Under the pieces are notes generated by a model, which was not told where the DNA came from, did no database searches, and saw only the letters and a program-made list of their open reading frames with translations. Below are positions 1 through 5,333 of a stretch of DNA of 5,970 nt, in pieces. Origin of the DNA: DRVV01 sp964487415 (lineage in GTDB: Archaea; Thermoproteota; Bathyarchaeia; Bathyarchaeales; Bathycorpusculaceae); the NCBI GenBank assembly GCA_964487415.1, contig CAZAPQ010000055.1, positions 1 to 5,970 of the forward strand, given 5' to 3'. Both the position numbers and the translations under genes were made by a program. How positions within the stretch are numbered: the first letter of the stretch is position 1; the number at the start of each line of letters is the position of its first letter.

Positions 1-147
1 TAGCCTGGTCTAGGCTTGGAGACTTGGGCTCTCTAAGCGTGTTGGCAGGAGCCGCATGCGGGAAGGACCCCGGTTCAAATCCGGGCAGCCCCACCACCTC
101 ATTTCAGAACTTAAAATTCCGAAATCGGGGGAACCCTCGCCAAACTG
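1..147 (+). repeat. Artefactual second copy of tRNA-Pro 3' part and downstream flank
   Basis: This stretch repeats 255-401 at a fixed offset of 254. The first 99 bases are identical, and mismatches occur only at 100, 133, 134, 140 and 141, becoming denser toward the adapter that follows. Bases 1-96 would be the tRNA from the D-stem to the CCA end, but the acceptor 5' strand and the promoter are absent. Because the copy runs directly into sequencing-adapter sequence, it is best read as a chimeric or mis-extended read and not as a second tRNA gene or an attachment-site duplication. Confidence 0.85.
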
Positions 148-179
148 CACTCTTTCCCTACACGACGCTCTTCCGATCT
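148..179 (+). other. Illumina TruSeq read-1 adapter contamination
   Basis: Thirty-two bases, starting CACTCTTTCCC and ending CTCTTCCGATCT, match the 3' portion of the standard Illumina universal/read-1 adapter exactly as I remember it. An adapter in this orientation is followed by the first base of an insert, so 180 onward should be a true read start. This is not biological sequence. It marks a join that should be cut, and genomic annotation should start at about 180. Confidence 0.96.
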
Positions 180-205
180 GGCTTTCCCGTTTTTGAGGAG
201 AAAAA

Positions 206-217
206 CCTTTTAAAATA
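206..217 (+). promoter_or_regulatory. Archaeal promoter (TATA) of tRNA-Pro
   Basis: CCTTTTAAAATA follows an A-rich, BRE-like stretch (AAAAA, 201-205) and is centred about 30 bases before the first tRNA base at 243. That is where an archaeal TATA box should sit if transcription starts a few bases before the mature 5' end. A second AT-rich block at 221-228 (TTTTAAAC) is too close to be the main box. Confidence 0.6.
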
Positions 218-242
218 CACTTTTAAACTCCTATCCTCTATG

Positions 243-350
243 GGGGCTGTCGGCTAGCCTGGTCTAGGCTTGGAGACTTGGGCTCTCTAAGCGTGTTGGC
301 AGGAGCCGCATGCGGGAAGGACCCCGGTTCAAATCCGGGCAGCCCCACCA
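243..350 (+). tRNA. tRNA-Pro(TGG) with a 30-base intron in the variable region
   Basis: Decodes proline CCN codons. The acceptor stem GGGGCTG (243-249) pairs perfectly with CAGCCCC (340-346), followed by discriminator A347 and an encoded CCA (348-350). The D-stem is 252-255/267-270 (GGCT/GGCT, with two G-U pairs). The anticodon stem is 272-276/284-288 around loop CTTGGGC, giving anticodon TGG at 279-281 followed by G37. The T-stem is CCCGG/CCGGG (323-327/335-339) with loop TTCAAAT. Between the anticodon stem and T-stem lie 34 bases where 4-5 are expected. A bulge-helix-bulge can be drawn: inner helix 291-295/309-313, four-pair central helix 284-287/314-317, and bulges 288-290 and 318-320. Standard cleavage after the second base of each bulge removes 290-319. 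It leaves a normal four-base variable loop, AGAC, and a 78-base mature tRNA. The intron position (44/45) is non-canonical. The outer helix has a C283/A321 mismatch, so the exact splice sites are inferred. Confidence 0.88.
290..319 (+). other. Predicted non-canonical tRNA intron (30 bases)
   Basis: The intron forms its own hairpin: GCGTG/CATGC (291-295/309-313), a small internal loop, then GGC/GCC around tetraloop AGGA (298-307). Both predicted cuts fall between the second and third base of a three-base bulge (T288 A289^A290 and A318 G319^G320), as the archaeal splicing endonuclease requires. Central pairs are T284-A317, C285-G316, T286-G315 (wobble) and C287-G314. Outer pairing is weaker: G280-G282 with C322-C324 beyond one mismatch. 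Confidence 0.7.
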
Positions 351-676
351 CCTTATTTCAGAACTTAAAATTCCGAAATCGGGGGACTCCTCGAAAAACT
401 GAAGTCTTTACGGCTGATATGTTGAAAGCTGCTGAGTTTGGGCTTATAAGCCCGGAAGAGTTTTGCAAAAACGCATTTAGAATTCGAGTGACTATTCAAC
501 TGGAAAAAGTTTCTACGAACAGATGCCCTAGACAACTGTTGTAGACTCTGTCGAAAATTATTAATGTAACAAAAAATCCCGTAATATTACTTCGAAGATG
601 CCTTATCCGGAGGAAAAGTTAATAAAAAGCCTCAAAATAAGTTGTTTACAAATCGTTGAAGTAGGCAGAAGATTTA
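351..676. other. Intergenic region without a convincing gene
   Basis: This gap between the tRNA and the first protein gene carries no recognisable gene. It holds a 14-base perfect palindrome at 440-453 (GGGCTTATAAGCCC), a palindromic ACAACTGTTGT at 532-542, the palindrome GTAATATTAC at 581-590, and a promoter-like element at 611-629. A 41-codon ATG frame at 419-544 has no Shine-Dalgarno or promoter. Confidence 0.6.
611..629 (+). promoter_or_regulatory. BRE/TATA promoter of the membrane protein at 677
   Basis: GGAAAAG (a purine-rich BRE, from 611) is followed by TTAATAAAAAG (619-629). Expected initiation is about 25 bases downstream, near 650, which leaves a leader of roughly 25 bases before the ATG at 677. 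The perfect 10-base palindrome GTAATATTAC (581-590) about 30 bases upstream could be a regulator site, but that is speculative. Confidence 0.5.
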
Positions 677-1351
677 ATGCACGAAGAAATAAAAAGTGGC
701 TTCAACGATAGCGATTCTTTCGAGCGGATCAAGATCCGAGATGATCAGGGCACAATAGATGATCTAAACTGGCGGATCAAGGTTCCCATCATAAATAATG
801 CCCTCTACCTAAAGGAGCTCGGCATTCTTTTTGGAGGCACGGTGTTGGTTTTCACTGCAATTATCTCTATTATCTTTGCAATTTCCCCTCCCTATGGAGG
901 GGATTATTTTGGCGCTGTCGCCCAAGTAGCCCTCATAGGCTTAGGCATAGGCTTCGGCTTGGTCATCATCTCTTTCCTTATCCTTACCCTTATATGCAGA
1001 GGCGGACTTGACACAAGCTTCCATATAGGGAAAGATGGCGTTAGATATGAAATAAAAGATAAAAGATACAAGAAGATGAACCGGGCCATCCTGCTGTTAT
1101 CGCTGTTGGGAGATTCCAATGCGGCGATTACGACGACAGGAGCGGCGCTAATTGCAATGTCAAGAGAATCCGAATTCATTGGGTGGAGCGCGGTTCGGAA
1201 CATCACTATTTATGGGAAAGGGAGAATCATTTATTTCCGGAGAAAGTCGCTTGTTAAACCCATACCTGTATTCTGCTCACCAGAGAACTTTGATGATGCA
1301 GTTATGTTGGTTAAAAAATATGCGCAGGGTATAAAGATCAACGTGAAATAG
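677..1351 (+). CDS. Two-helix membrane protein with PH-like C-terminal domain
   Basis: A 224-residue protein with no named family that I can fix. A polar N-terminus (1-46) precedes two strong membrane segments, about 49-69 (from ILFGGTVLVFTAII) and 81-107, joined by a short PPYGGDYFG loop. The remaining ~115 residues are predicted to lie on the same side as the N-terminus, likely the cytoplasm. That half has the beta-rich pattern of bacterial/archaeal PH-like (bPH/YcxB-type) domains: FHIGKDGVRYEI at 115-126, FIGWSAVRNITIYGKGRIIYF at 167-187, and a closing CSPENFDDAVMLVKKYA helix at 200-216. The fold is inferred from this pattern, not from recognised homology. The ATG is preceded by an in-frame TAG at 662-664 and by only a weak Shine-Dalgarno, so short-leader initiation from the promoter at 611-629 fits. 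It is transcribed toward the zinc-ribbon gene on the opposite strand and shares no operon. Confidence 0.85.
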   Translation: MHEEIKSGFNDSDSFERIKIRDDQGTIDDLNWRIKVPIINNALYLKELGILFGGTVLVFTAIISIIFAISPPYGGDYFGAVAQVALIGLGIGFGLVIISFLILTLICRGGLDTSFHIGKDGVRYEIKDKRYKKMNRAILLLSLLGDSNAAITTTGAALIAMSRESEFIGWSAVRNITIYGKGRIIYFRRKSLVKPIPVFCSPENFDDAVMLVKKYAQGIKINVK

Positions 1352-1407
1352 AAGCTCACAACCCTTTAAAACAGGTGCCCTCCCGAGTTGCTTTTGTTCT
1401 TTATGCA

Positions 1408-1424
1408 GCGGATTGAAGATCCGC
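1408..1424. terminator. Hairpin between convergent genes
   Basis: GCGGAT and ATCCGC form a perfect 6-bp stem around TGAAG, about 57 bases after the stop at 1351. Upstream plus-strand sequence is T-rich (CTTTTGTTCTTTATG, 1391-1405), and T-rich runs are the usual archaeal termination signal. It may end the plus-strand transcript. The role is inferred. Confidence 0.35.
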
Positions 1425-1426
1425 AG

Positions 1427-1453
1427 AGATAGATGTAGTGCTTTTATCTATCT
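1427..1453. terminator. Second hairpin in the convergent gap
   Basis: AGATAGAT (1427-1434) pairs perfectly with ATCTATCT (1446-1453) across an 11-base loop ending in TTTT. It lies just outside the minus-strand stop codon at 1458-1460, so it may mark the 3' end of the protease/zinc-ribbon transcript or work in both directions. Confidence 0.35.
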
Positions 1454-1457
1454 ACAC

Positions 1458-2258
1458 TTATACATCAGCAGGCTTTCTGGACACAGGCGCGCCGCATGCT
1501 TCGCAGAATCTTGCACCTTTAGCAAGTTTTGCCCCGCATTTCTCGCAGAATCTGGGTGCCAATTTTGGCTGTTGGATGGATTGCTTAACAGCTGCGCCGC
1601 ATGCTTCGCAGAACCTGTCTCCAATCTTTATGGGTGCACCGCATGATTGGCACCTTTTCTGCGTAGTTGGGCTTTTGCTGTCCTCCGAAAGCTTGGTTTC
1701 AACAGTTCCTTTCACACTTTCCGGAATCTTTCCAAGGTCGATTTGTTTGTATTCCTCGTTGTACCCGCAAATGGGGCAACTTTTGTATTCTCTTGTCCAT
1801 CTCATGCCACAATTGGGGCACGATGGATATTTTTCTGCGATTGGCGGGTTTACCATAACCCTTCTTCCGTCAGGAAGCGTCTCGCAGTATCCCTCCTCGA
1901 TAATTCTTTCTATCACCCTTAATGCAGCTGGAGTGTTGGTTATCAATTCTGCACCAAGTAGGAAAGCGCCTGCCGGACTTAGTCCCAGATCCAGCATAAG
2001 GGATGCCACTGTGTAGTTTCCTGGGAGAATTCTCGAAAGCATCGACGGGATCTGCTGTCCAACTTCCACTTTTGGCTTTCCAGCGGCGATATATGCAAAC
2101 ATGTCCTCAGTCAGTGCCGGCGCAATAGCCATACGCCTTGCCGCGTCCCAAAGCATAGGTCCTTCGTTGTATCCCAGCTCTTTAAGTGCAGATGCTATCT
2201 TCCAGATAATTTTCCTTGACTTCTCGGGAACCCACCTGGGGACTTCGTTACTTTGCAT
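1458..2258 (-). CDS. Soluble protein with three four-cysteine zinc ribbons
   Basis: A 266-residue soluble protein of unknown function. The N-terminal ~140 residues are mostly helical, and 83-137 resembles a small winged-helix unit (helices around 83-105 and 110-123, then GYCETLPDGRRVMVNPP); that fold is inferred. Three zinc ribbons follow: C147/C150/C161/C164, C203/C206/C217/C220 and C238/C241/C252/C255. The last two are near-duplicates sharing RFCEACGA, and a 20-base DNA repeat (1489-1508 and 1594-1613) underlies this. A charged Ser/Thr-rich linker (about 172-201) separates ribbon 1 from ribbons 2 and 3. There is no signal peptide or membrane segment, so it is cytoplasmic. The ATG at 2258 sits four bases after the metalloprotease stop, with AGGAGGGG and GGTGA just upstream, so it is translationally coupled to that gene. 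A role as adaptor, substrate or regulator of the protease follows only from this linkage. Confidence 0.92.
   Translation of the reverse strand: MQSNEVPRWVPEKSRKIIWKIASALKELGYNEGPMLWDAARRMAIAPALTEDMFAYIAAGKPKVEVGQQIPSMLSRILPGNYTVASLMLDLGLSPAGAFLLGAELITNTPAALRVIERIIEEGYCETLPDGRRVMVNPPIAEKYPSCPNCGMRWTREYKSCPICGYNEEYKQIDLGKIPESVKGTVETKLSEDSKSPTTQKRCQSCGAPIKIGDRFCEACGAAVKQSIQQPKLAPRFCEKCGAKLAKGARFCEACGAPVSRKPADV
1489..1613 (-). repeat. 20-base direct repeat within tandem zinc ribbons
   Basis: The same 20 bases occur at 1489-1508 and 1594-1613. They encode FCEACGA in ribbons 3 and 2 of the zinc-ribbon protein. Identity at DNA level, beyond what the protein motif requires, points to a fairly recent internal ribbon duplication or gene conversion. 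Confidence 0.7.
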
Positions 2259-2277
2259 AATGTCACCTACCCCTCCT
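2259..2277 (-). promoter_or_regulatory. Shine-Dalgarno inside the end of the upstream gene
   Basis: Read on the minus strand, AGGAGGGGTAGGTGACATT precedes the ATG at 2258. AGGAGG and GGTGA both match the archaeal anti-Shine-Dalgarno. They overlap the last codons (RRGR) and the TGA of the metalloprotease, so ribosomes ending the first gene are placed to start the second. Confidence 0.75.
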
Positions 2278-3750
2278 AATCTTCGATTGTTTCTTGAGGA
2301 TCTTAAGCCCTGTCTTCCCCCAAATAGTCTCTACGAGTCTTTCAAGCTTTCTTTCATATGCAGCCTTGCTGATTGCGTTTGCCATATTTTTGGCAATACT
2401 CTCAGCATCCCTTTCAATAAGCTGACCCGCATAGCGCACGGGGTCATCTTCGTAACTGATGTAATTTTCAACATTCTTTTGTACGGCATTCCTATATGCT
2501 GGAGTGCCTCCGATTAGCTTTTCTGGGGCAACATGTTGGATATGATGCTGGAACTCGTGTGTGATCGCTCTAATCGCCATCATAGGCGAGTCCCACGTTC
2601 TCCCAGAGGGTTTGACTTGAATCTTTGGGGGTTTAGCATTGCGGTCATAAGCGGCCTCATACTCTAAATTAGGATCAAATTCGATGTCTAATGGCGGTAT
2701 TTCGAAGCTAAACGCCAGAAGGTCTTCAAATTTCTTAAAAGCTTCCTTCTTCTGGTCCTCTTTAAGCTTACTCCATGAGCCGAGGGTGAACTTTTCCAAG
2801 AGTTCTGGGGCGACATTTTTCGCTAACCACTGCATTGCATCCGCATTCATTTCATGCTTGGCGCTAGGAACTGGAGTAGAGAAAATTTCTGCAAGTTGAT
2901 AATCTGATGTGCCCTTTATCCACTCAACTGGTATCGTGTATTCAGGATTTATCTCATTCGTCACAAACTTGCCATCTGAAGTTACAAACCAGTAACCAGG
3001 GTAAATGGGGTTTTCTTCGATCCATTTCTTTACAACTGGATCGATCAGTGAATATGGGAGTTGTTCAAACACCTGGGCTGTTTGGGCTGGAGGTAACGCG
3101 TAGGTCCGAGTTTTTCTAGGGGTATCCGCTTTTTTCCCTTTGGCCAGATTTTTCCCGAAAAATCCCAAGCCGGCGATCACCGCAATGAGTACAACGAGCC
3201 CTATGATCAGCTCAAGAGGGAAGCGATCTTCACCTCCAACTAAATCCTCGCCTCCAACCGAGCCATCCTCCGGCCTCTCCTCTGAATCTTCATCGGTTGT
3301 CGCTCCATCGGTTGTCACCCAACCTAAACTGTATCCCTCAAGGAGGTGATACTCGCCTGGAAAAGGCTCTCGGAAAGCCCATTCTCCCAGCGAGCTCTGT
3401 ACAAGGATTGCGTAGGGGCCATCACTGTAGTAAGAGTCCTGTTGCCAGTATGCAATGAAAATGACGTAATTTACAATATCGCTGCCACCGCCATACCACC
3501 CTCCAGCCTTATGAACTTTGATTGTTTCGTAACTTGCGATCGGGTAGCCGCGATCTTTCAGGTAGTTGAAATAATTTATGCCAGCTTCGGAAATTTGGCT
3601 ATCGCTAGGCAGGTTTTCTTGGCAAGCCGCAATTCTAATAGTGTTTAAAATCAAGATTGCTGATATCAAGAGCATTGAGGAAATCAAAATTACTTTTCTC
3701 AATCTTAGATTTATTGCAAATAGAGAATTTACGAATATGTTCAACACCAA
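2263..3750 (-). CDS. Two-helix membrane HExxH zinc metalloprotease
   Basis: A predicted zinc-dependent peptidase of 495 residues. Residues 16-36 form a signal-like membrane segment after RLRK, followed by IAAC (40-43), which resembles a lipobox. About 44-146 is an aromatic-rich domain with GGWYGGG. An acidic linker contains a VGGED repeat (165-175). A second helix lies at 179-198, followed by a basic KGKK stop-transfer patch. If the N-terminus is inside, the rest is cytoplasmic. Catalysis is seen in THEFQHHIQH: H398, E399 and H402 are the zinc-binding HExxH. E446 or E450 in ERDAESIA, after YEDDPVRYA, is a plausible third ligand. The region 351-397 (DIEFDPNLEYEAAYD...) fits the lead-in to such an active site. 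I do not recognise a named family. The start is TTG at 3750; GTG 3747 and TTG 3744 are alternatives, and the frame is closed upstream by TAA at 3796-3798. It leads a two-gene operon with the three-ribbon protein. Substrate unknown. Confidence 0.9.
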   Translation of the reverse strand: MVLNIFVNSLFAINLRLRKVILISSMLLISAILILNTIRIAACQENLPSDSQISEAGINYFNYLKDRGYPIASYETIKVHKAGGWYGGGSDIVNYVIFIAYWQQDSYYSDGPYAILVQSSLGEWAFREPFPGEYHLLEGYSLGWVTTDGATTDEDSEERPEDGSVGGEDLVGGEDRFPLELIIGLVVLIAVIAGLGFFGKNLAKGKKADTPRKTRTYALPPAQTAQVFEQLPYSLIDPVVKKWIEENPIYPGYWFVTSDGKFVTNEINPEYTIPVEWIKGTSDYQLAEIFSTPVPSAKHEMNADAMQWLAKNVAPELLEKFTLGSWSKLKEDQKKEAFKKFEDLLAFSFEIPPLDIEFDPNLEYEAAYDRNAKPPKIQVKPSGRTWDSPMMAIRAITHEFQHHIQHVAPEKLIGGTPAYRNAVQKNVENYISYEDDPVRYAGQLIERDAESIAKNMANAISKAAYERKLERLVETIWGKTGLKILKKQSKIRRGR

Positions 3751-4130
3751 CTTGTCTAACTCATATTTCGCGTTAGATTTTGGATTCGATCTATATTACC
3801 TTTTCCCCAAATTTTGCTCGCGGCAGGTCATACTTTCGAAGTTATGGCGCTTGGACGAATGATCTCATTGATCTCCAAAAATTTAATTCGGAGGAAGAGA
3901 CTCTATCCCGCTTGAAGTTCAACTTTAATCCATATTGTTTTAGGCAGTTTCTATTTTTACAAACAGCGCAGTCAGATGGCAGTCTCTAATGATCCCACTT
4001 TAGAGCCTCATCTTTCATCTACCCCTTGTTTCTAGATATGATATGCTTGACGAATTGTCCAGCTTGCTGGGAATCGCGCACAACAACATAGCGCACGCTT
4101 TAGGCTTTTAGCTTGGATACTCCCACTCAA
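3751..4130. other. 380-base intergenic region
   Basis: No convincing gene or structural RNA is seen on either strand. It holds the metalloprotease promoter at its left end, a CCAGCTTGCTGG near-palindrome at 4059-4070, and two GCGCAC hexamers at 4075-4080 and 4091-4096. The open frame at 3780-3989 on the plus strand has no promoter or Shine-Dalgarno and looks like chance. Confidence 0.55.
3791..3808 (-). promoter_or_regulatory. BRE/TATA promoter of the metalloprotease operon
   Basis: Minus-strand GGGGAAAA (BRE-like, 3808-3801) runs straight into GGTAATATAG (3800-3791). Transcription should begin near 3769, giving a leader of about 20 bases before the TTG at 3750. This supports the non-ATG start region and a single transcript for the two-gene operon. 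Confidence 0.55.
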
Positions 4131-4583
4131 TCAAAAGTAGTTGTCAAGAAAATTTGTTTTCAGAGCAATTATGTATACTAATAAGGTATATATGCAGATA
4201 ATTACAAGCCCGATCAGGAATAAATGCAGCATACCCCTTGCTAATGATGTAAGGAAAAGCCCCCAACCAACCCCAAGGAGAAAACCTGTTCCTGTCCTTA
4301 TTATATTTCTACTTTCCCTAATTTTACAACTCTGAGTGATCCAATCAACCAGGGCGGGTGCTGGAAGAACCATTAGCAAAAGAACGTAAAGCCATACTGG
4401 AAGATAAAGTCCAGAGAAAAATGCAAGAAAGATGCTTATTGCGCCTGTCCATATTCCTGTGCACCTGGCACAAAGGTAGATATGCTTTCCTCTGATACGA
4501 ATGTGGATAGTCCTATTGAGTTTCTCTGGCTTATGATGTGATAACAATAAGAACATTAATGAAGGCTCATCTTCACTGTTCAC
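4131..4583 (-). CDS. DUF2085-type polytopic membrane protein
   Basis: A 150-residue membrane protein that matches the pattern I know for DUF2085. It has an N-terminal HHKPEKLNRTIHIRGK-like segment (H16, H17, P19, R24), the signature LCARCTGIWTG at 37-47, then a membrane segment (about 48-72), P74/D80/Q84, the RESRNIIRTGTG motif at 89-100, and further hydrophobic segments at about 101-115 and 119-141. C38 and C41 with the upstream histidines could bind metal or form a redox pair. No biochemical function is established for the family as far as I know. Length is close to the family's usual size. The start is GTG at 4583 with GGAG 11 bases upstream, a rather long spacing; ATG at codon 10 (4556) would still keep the HH motif. 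A 380-base gap and separate promoters set it apart from the protease operon, so it is probably single-gene. Confidence 0.85.
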   Translation of the reverse strand: MNSEDEPSLMFLLLSHHKPEKLNRTIHIRIRGKHIYLCARCTGIWTGAISIFLAFFSGLYLPVWLYVLLLMVLPAPALVDWITQSCKIRESRNIIRTGTGFLLGVGWGLFLTSLARGMLHLFLIGLVIICIYTLLVYIIALKTNFLDNYF

Positions 4584-4630
4584 AACAAATTCTACTCCAT
4601 ATAACTTCCGAGCTGCCCTTCACGAAGTTC

Positions 4631-4672
4631 ATTAATAAGAATTGTAAATCACACATTTTAAAATTATTTATA
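4631..4672 (-). promoter_or_regulatory. AT-rich promoter region of the DUF2085 gene
   Basis: On the minus strand CTTATTAAT (4639-4631) lies about 50 bases before the GTG and would start transcription near 4609. A stronger-looking ATATAAAT (4672-4665) sits farther up and would give a leader of about 60 bases. Either could be the TATA box. Confidence 0.4.
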
Positions 4673-4728
4673 TGCAGTCTATAAGCTTCAGAATTTCGTG
4701 GTGCATACACCGCTATAATGTTTGCACG

Positions 4729-4923
4729 TTAAACATGCTCTGCGTGAACTAGCGTAAAGTTCAGCTTCTTGACTTTTTCGAATGTGAAAGGATAGTGCGC
4801 AGCTAGGGTTGCTAATTTTTGGTTTTTTGGACACTTTCCTATACACACTAATCGATGGATTAGACCCATAGACTTGTATAGGGTGATTTCATAAAAAATA
4901 AAGGATTTCATGTAGTTAGTCAT
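4729..4923 (-). CDS. Doubtful 64-residue open reading frame
   Basis: This frame lies 30 bases downstream of the double zinc-ribbon gene on the same strand and overlaps no other gene. The peptide begins MTNYMKSFIFYEITLYKSM and ends KKLNFTLVHAEHV, with two cysteines (VCIGKCP) and no domain that I recognise. There is no Shine-Dalgarno before the ATG at 4923 (pyrimidine-rich TCTTTCTCTCC instead) and no promoter of its own. An inverted repeat at 4838-4882 lies inside it. It could be a small cotranscribed protein, a gene remnant or chance. Confidence 0.2.
   Translation of the reverse strand: MTNYMKSFIFYEITLYKSMGLIHRLVCIGKCPKNQKLATLAAHYPFTFEKVKKLNFTLVHAEHV
4838..4882. other. Nested inverted repeat, possible structured RNA element
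   Basis: CCTATACA (4838-4845) pairs with TGTATAGG (4875-4882). Nested inside, CTAATC (4848-4853) pairs with GATTAG (4858-4863) around GATG. All 14 pairs are Watson-Crick in an AT-rich gap. It lies about 70 bases past the stop of the minus-strand zinc-ribbon gene, so it may stabilise or end that transcript, or be part of a small RNA. No known RNA family is recognised. Confidence 0.4.
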
Positions 4924-4953
4924 GGAGAGAAAGAGATTCGAAGAAGTGTATAA

Positions 4954-5286
4954 TTACATGGATAATTGTCTTCCACAGCTTGGGCAGAACCTTGCAGCTG
5001 GATTAACTCGGGCTCCACAATTAGGGCAGAATTTTGTTCCAGATGGTTGTGCGATGGGAGCTGTCGCCGTAGGTGTTGCCCCAAAAGTCGGCCCGACCAT
5101 GCTTCTTCCACAGTAAGGGCACACACTGTATTCTGCAGGTATTTGTCTACCACATCCGGAGCAAATTCTAGTTGGTTTAGCAGTGACTTTCGGTCTAGTA
5201 AAGTAGTACACAATAGCTGCTGGCCAGCAAAGAAGGACAAGCAGAATCAATATTGCTAGATTATATTCCCTTTTTTCTTCTCCCAT
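4954..5286 (-). CDS. Single-helix membrane protein with two zinc ribbons
   Basis: A 110-residue protein. A short charged N-terminus (GEEKREYN) leads to one membrane helix at 10-29 (LAILILLVLLCWPAAIVYYF), followed by basic residues (TRPKVTAKPTR) that place the rest in the cytoplasm. Two zinc ribbons follow, C42/C45/C56/C59 and C87/C90/C101/C104, separated by a Pro/Ala/Thr linker. This architecture is common among uncharacterised archaeal proteins, and no reaction is known. The start was chosen as ATG at 5286. The frame stays open to a TTG at 5364, but that lies upstream of the strong promoter at 5314-5333, so the extra 26 residues would not be transcribed from it. Its ribbons resemble those of the protein at 1458-2258, but the genes are not linked. 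Confidence 0.85.
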   Translation of the reverse strand: MGEEKREYNLAILILLVLLCWPAAIVYYFTRPKVTAKPTRICSGCGRQIPAEYSVCPYCGRSMVGPTFGATPTATAPIAQPSGTKFCPNCGARVNPAARFCPSCGRQLSM

Positions 5287-5313
5287 CTTAATCACTGCAA
5301 TTTTGTTGTGGCT

Positions 5314-5333
5314 ACCGTATTTAATACTTTTTG
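5314..5333 (-). promoter_or_regulatory. BRE/TATA promoter of the small zinc-ribbon gene
   Basis: The minus strand reads CCAAAAAGTATTAAATACGG, a near-ideal BRE (CAAAAAG) plus TATA (TATTAAATA). Initiation about 25 bases on, near 5296, leaves roughly ten bases before the ATG at 5286. A partial Shine-Dalgarno (GTGAT) falls in that interval. This decides the start of the gene. Confidence 0.65.

Noticed and set aside
277..322. Canonical 37/38 intron or a long type II variable arm
   Set aside because: The anticodon stem closes perfectly with TCTCT right after the loop, and no later segment pairs with GGAGA. Anticodon TGG is not Leu or Ser, and 34 bases is too long for a variable arm.
1..404. Two tRNA copies as att-site duplication or tandem tRNA genes
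   Set aside because: The first copy joins directly to sequencing adapter and lacks the tRNA 5' end and promoter, so an assembly error explains it.
24..544. Two similar open frames starting MGSLSVLAGAACGKDPGSNPG
   Set aside because: They are translations of the tRNA sequence and its flank; the first also runs through the adapter.
1413..2016. Plus-strand open frames opposite the zinc-ribbon gene
   Set aside because: They are antisense shadows of the cysteine-rich coding sequence, which has clear ribbons, a Shine-Dalgarno and an operon position.
3780..3989. 69-residue plus-strand frame upstream of the protease
   Set aside because: No promoter, Shine-Dalgarno or recognisable domain, and it overlaps the protease promoter.
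3975..4025. Possible C/D box guide RNA on the minus strand (GATGA ... CTGA)
   Set aside because: The C box is imperfect, and no internal D' and C' boxes are found at the usual spacing.
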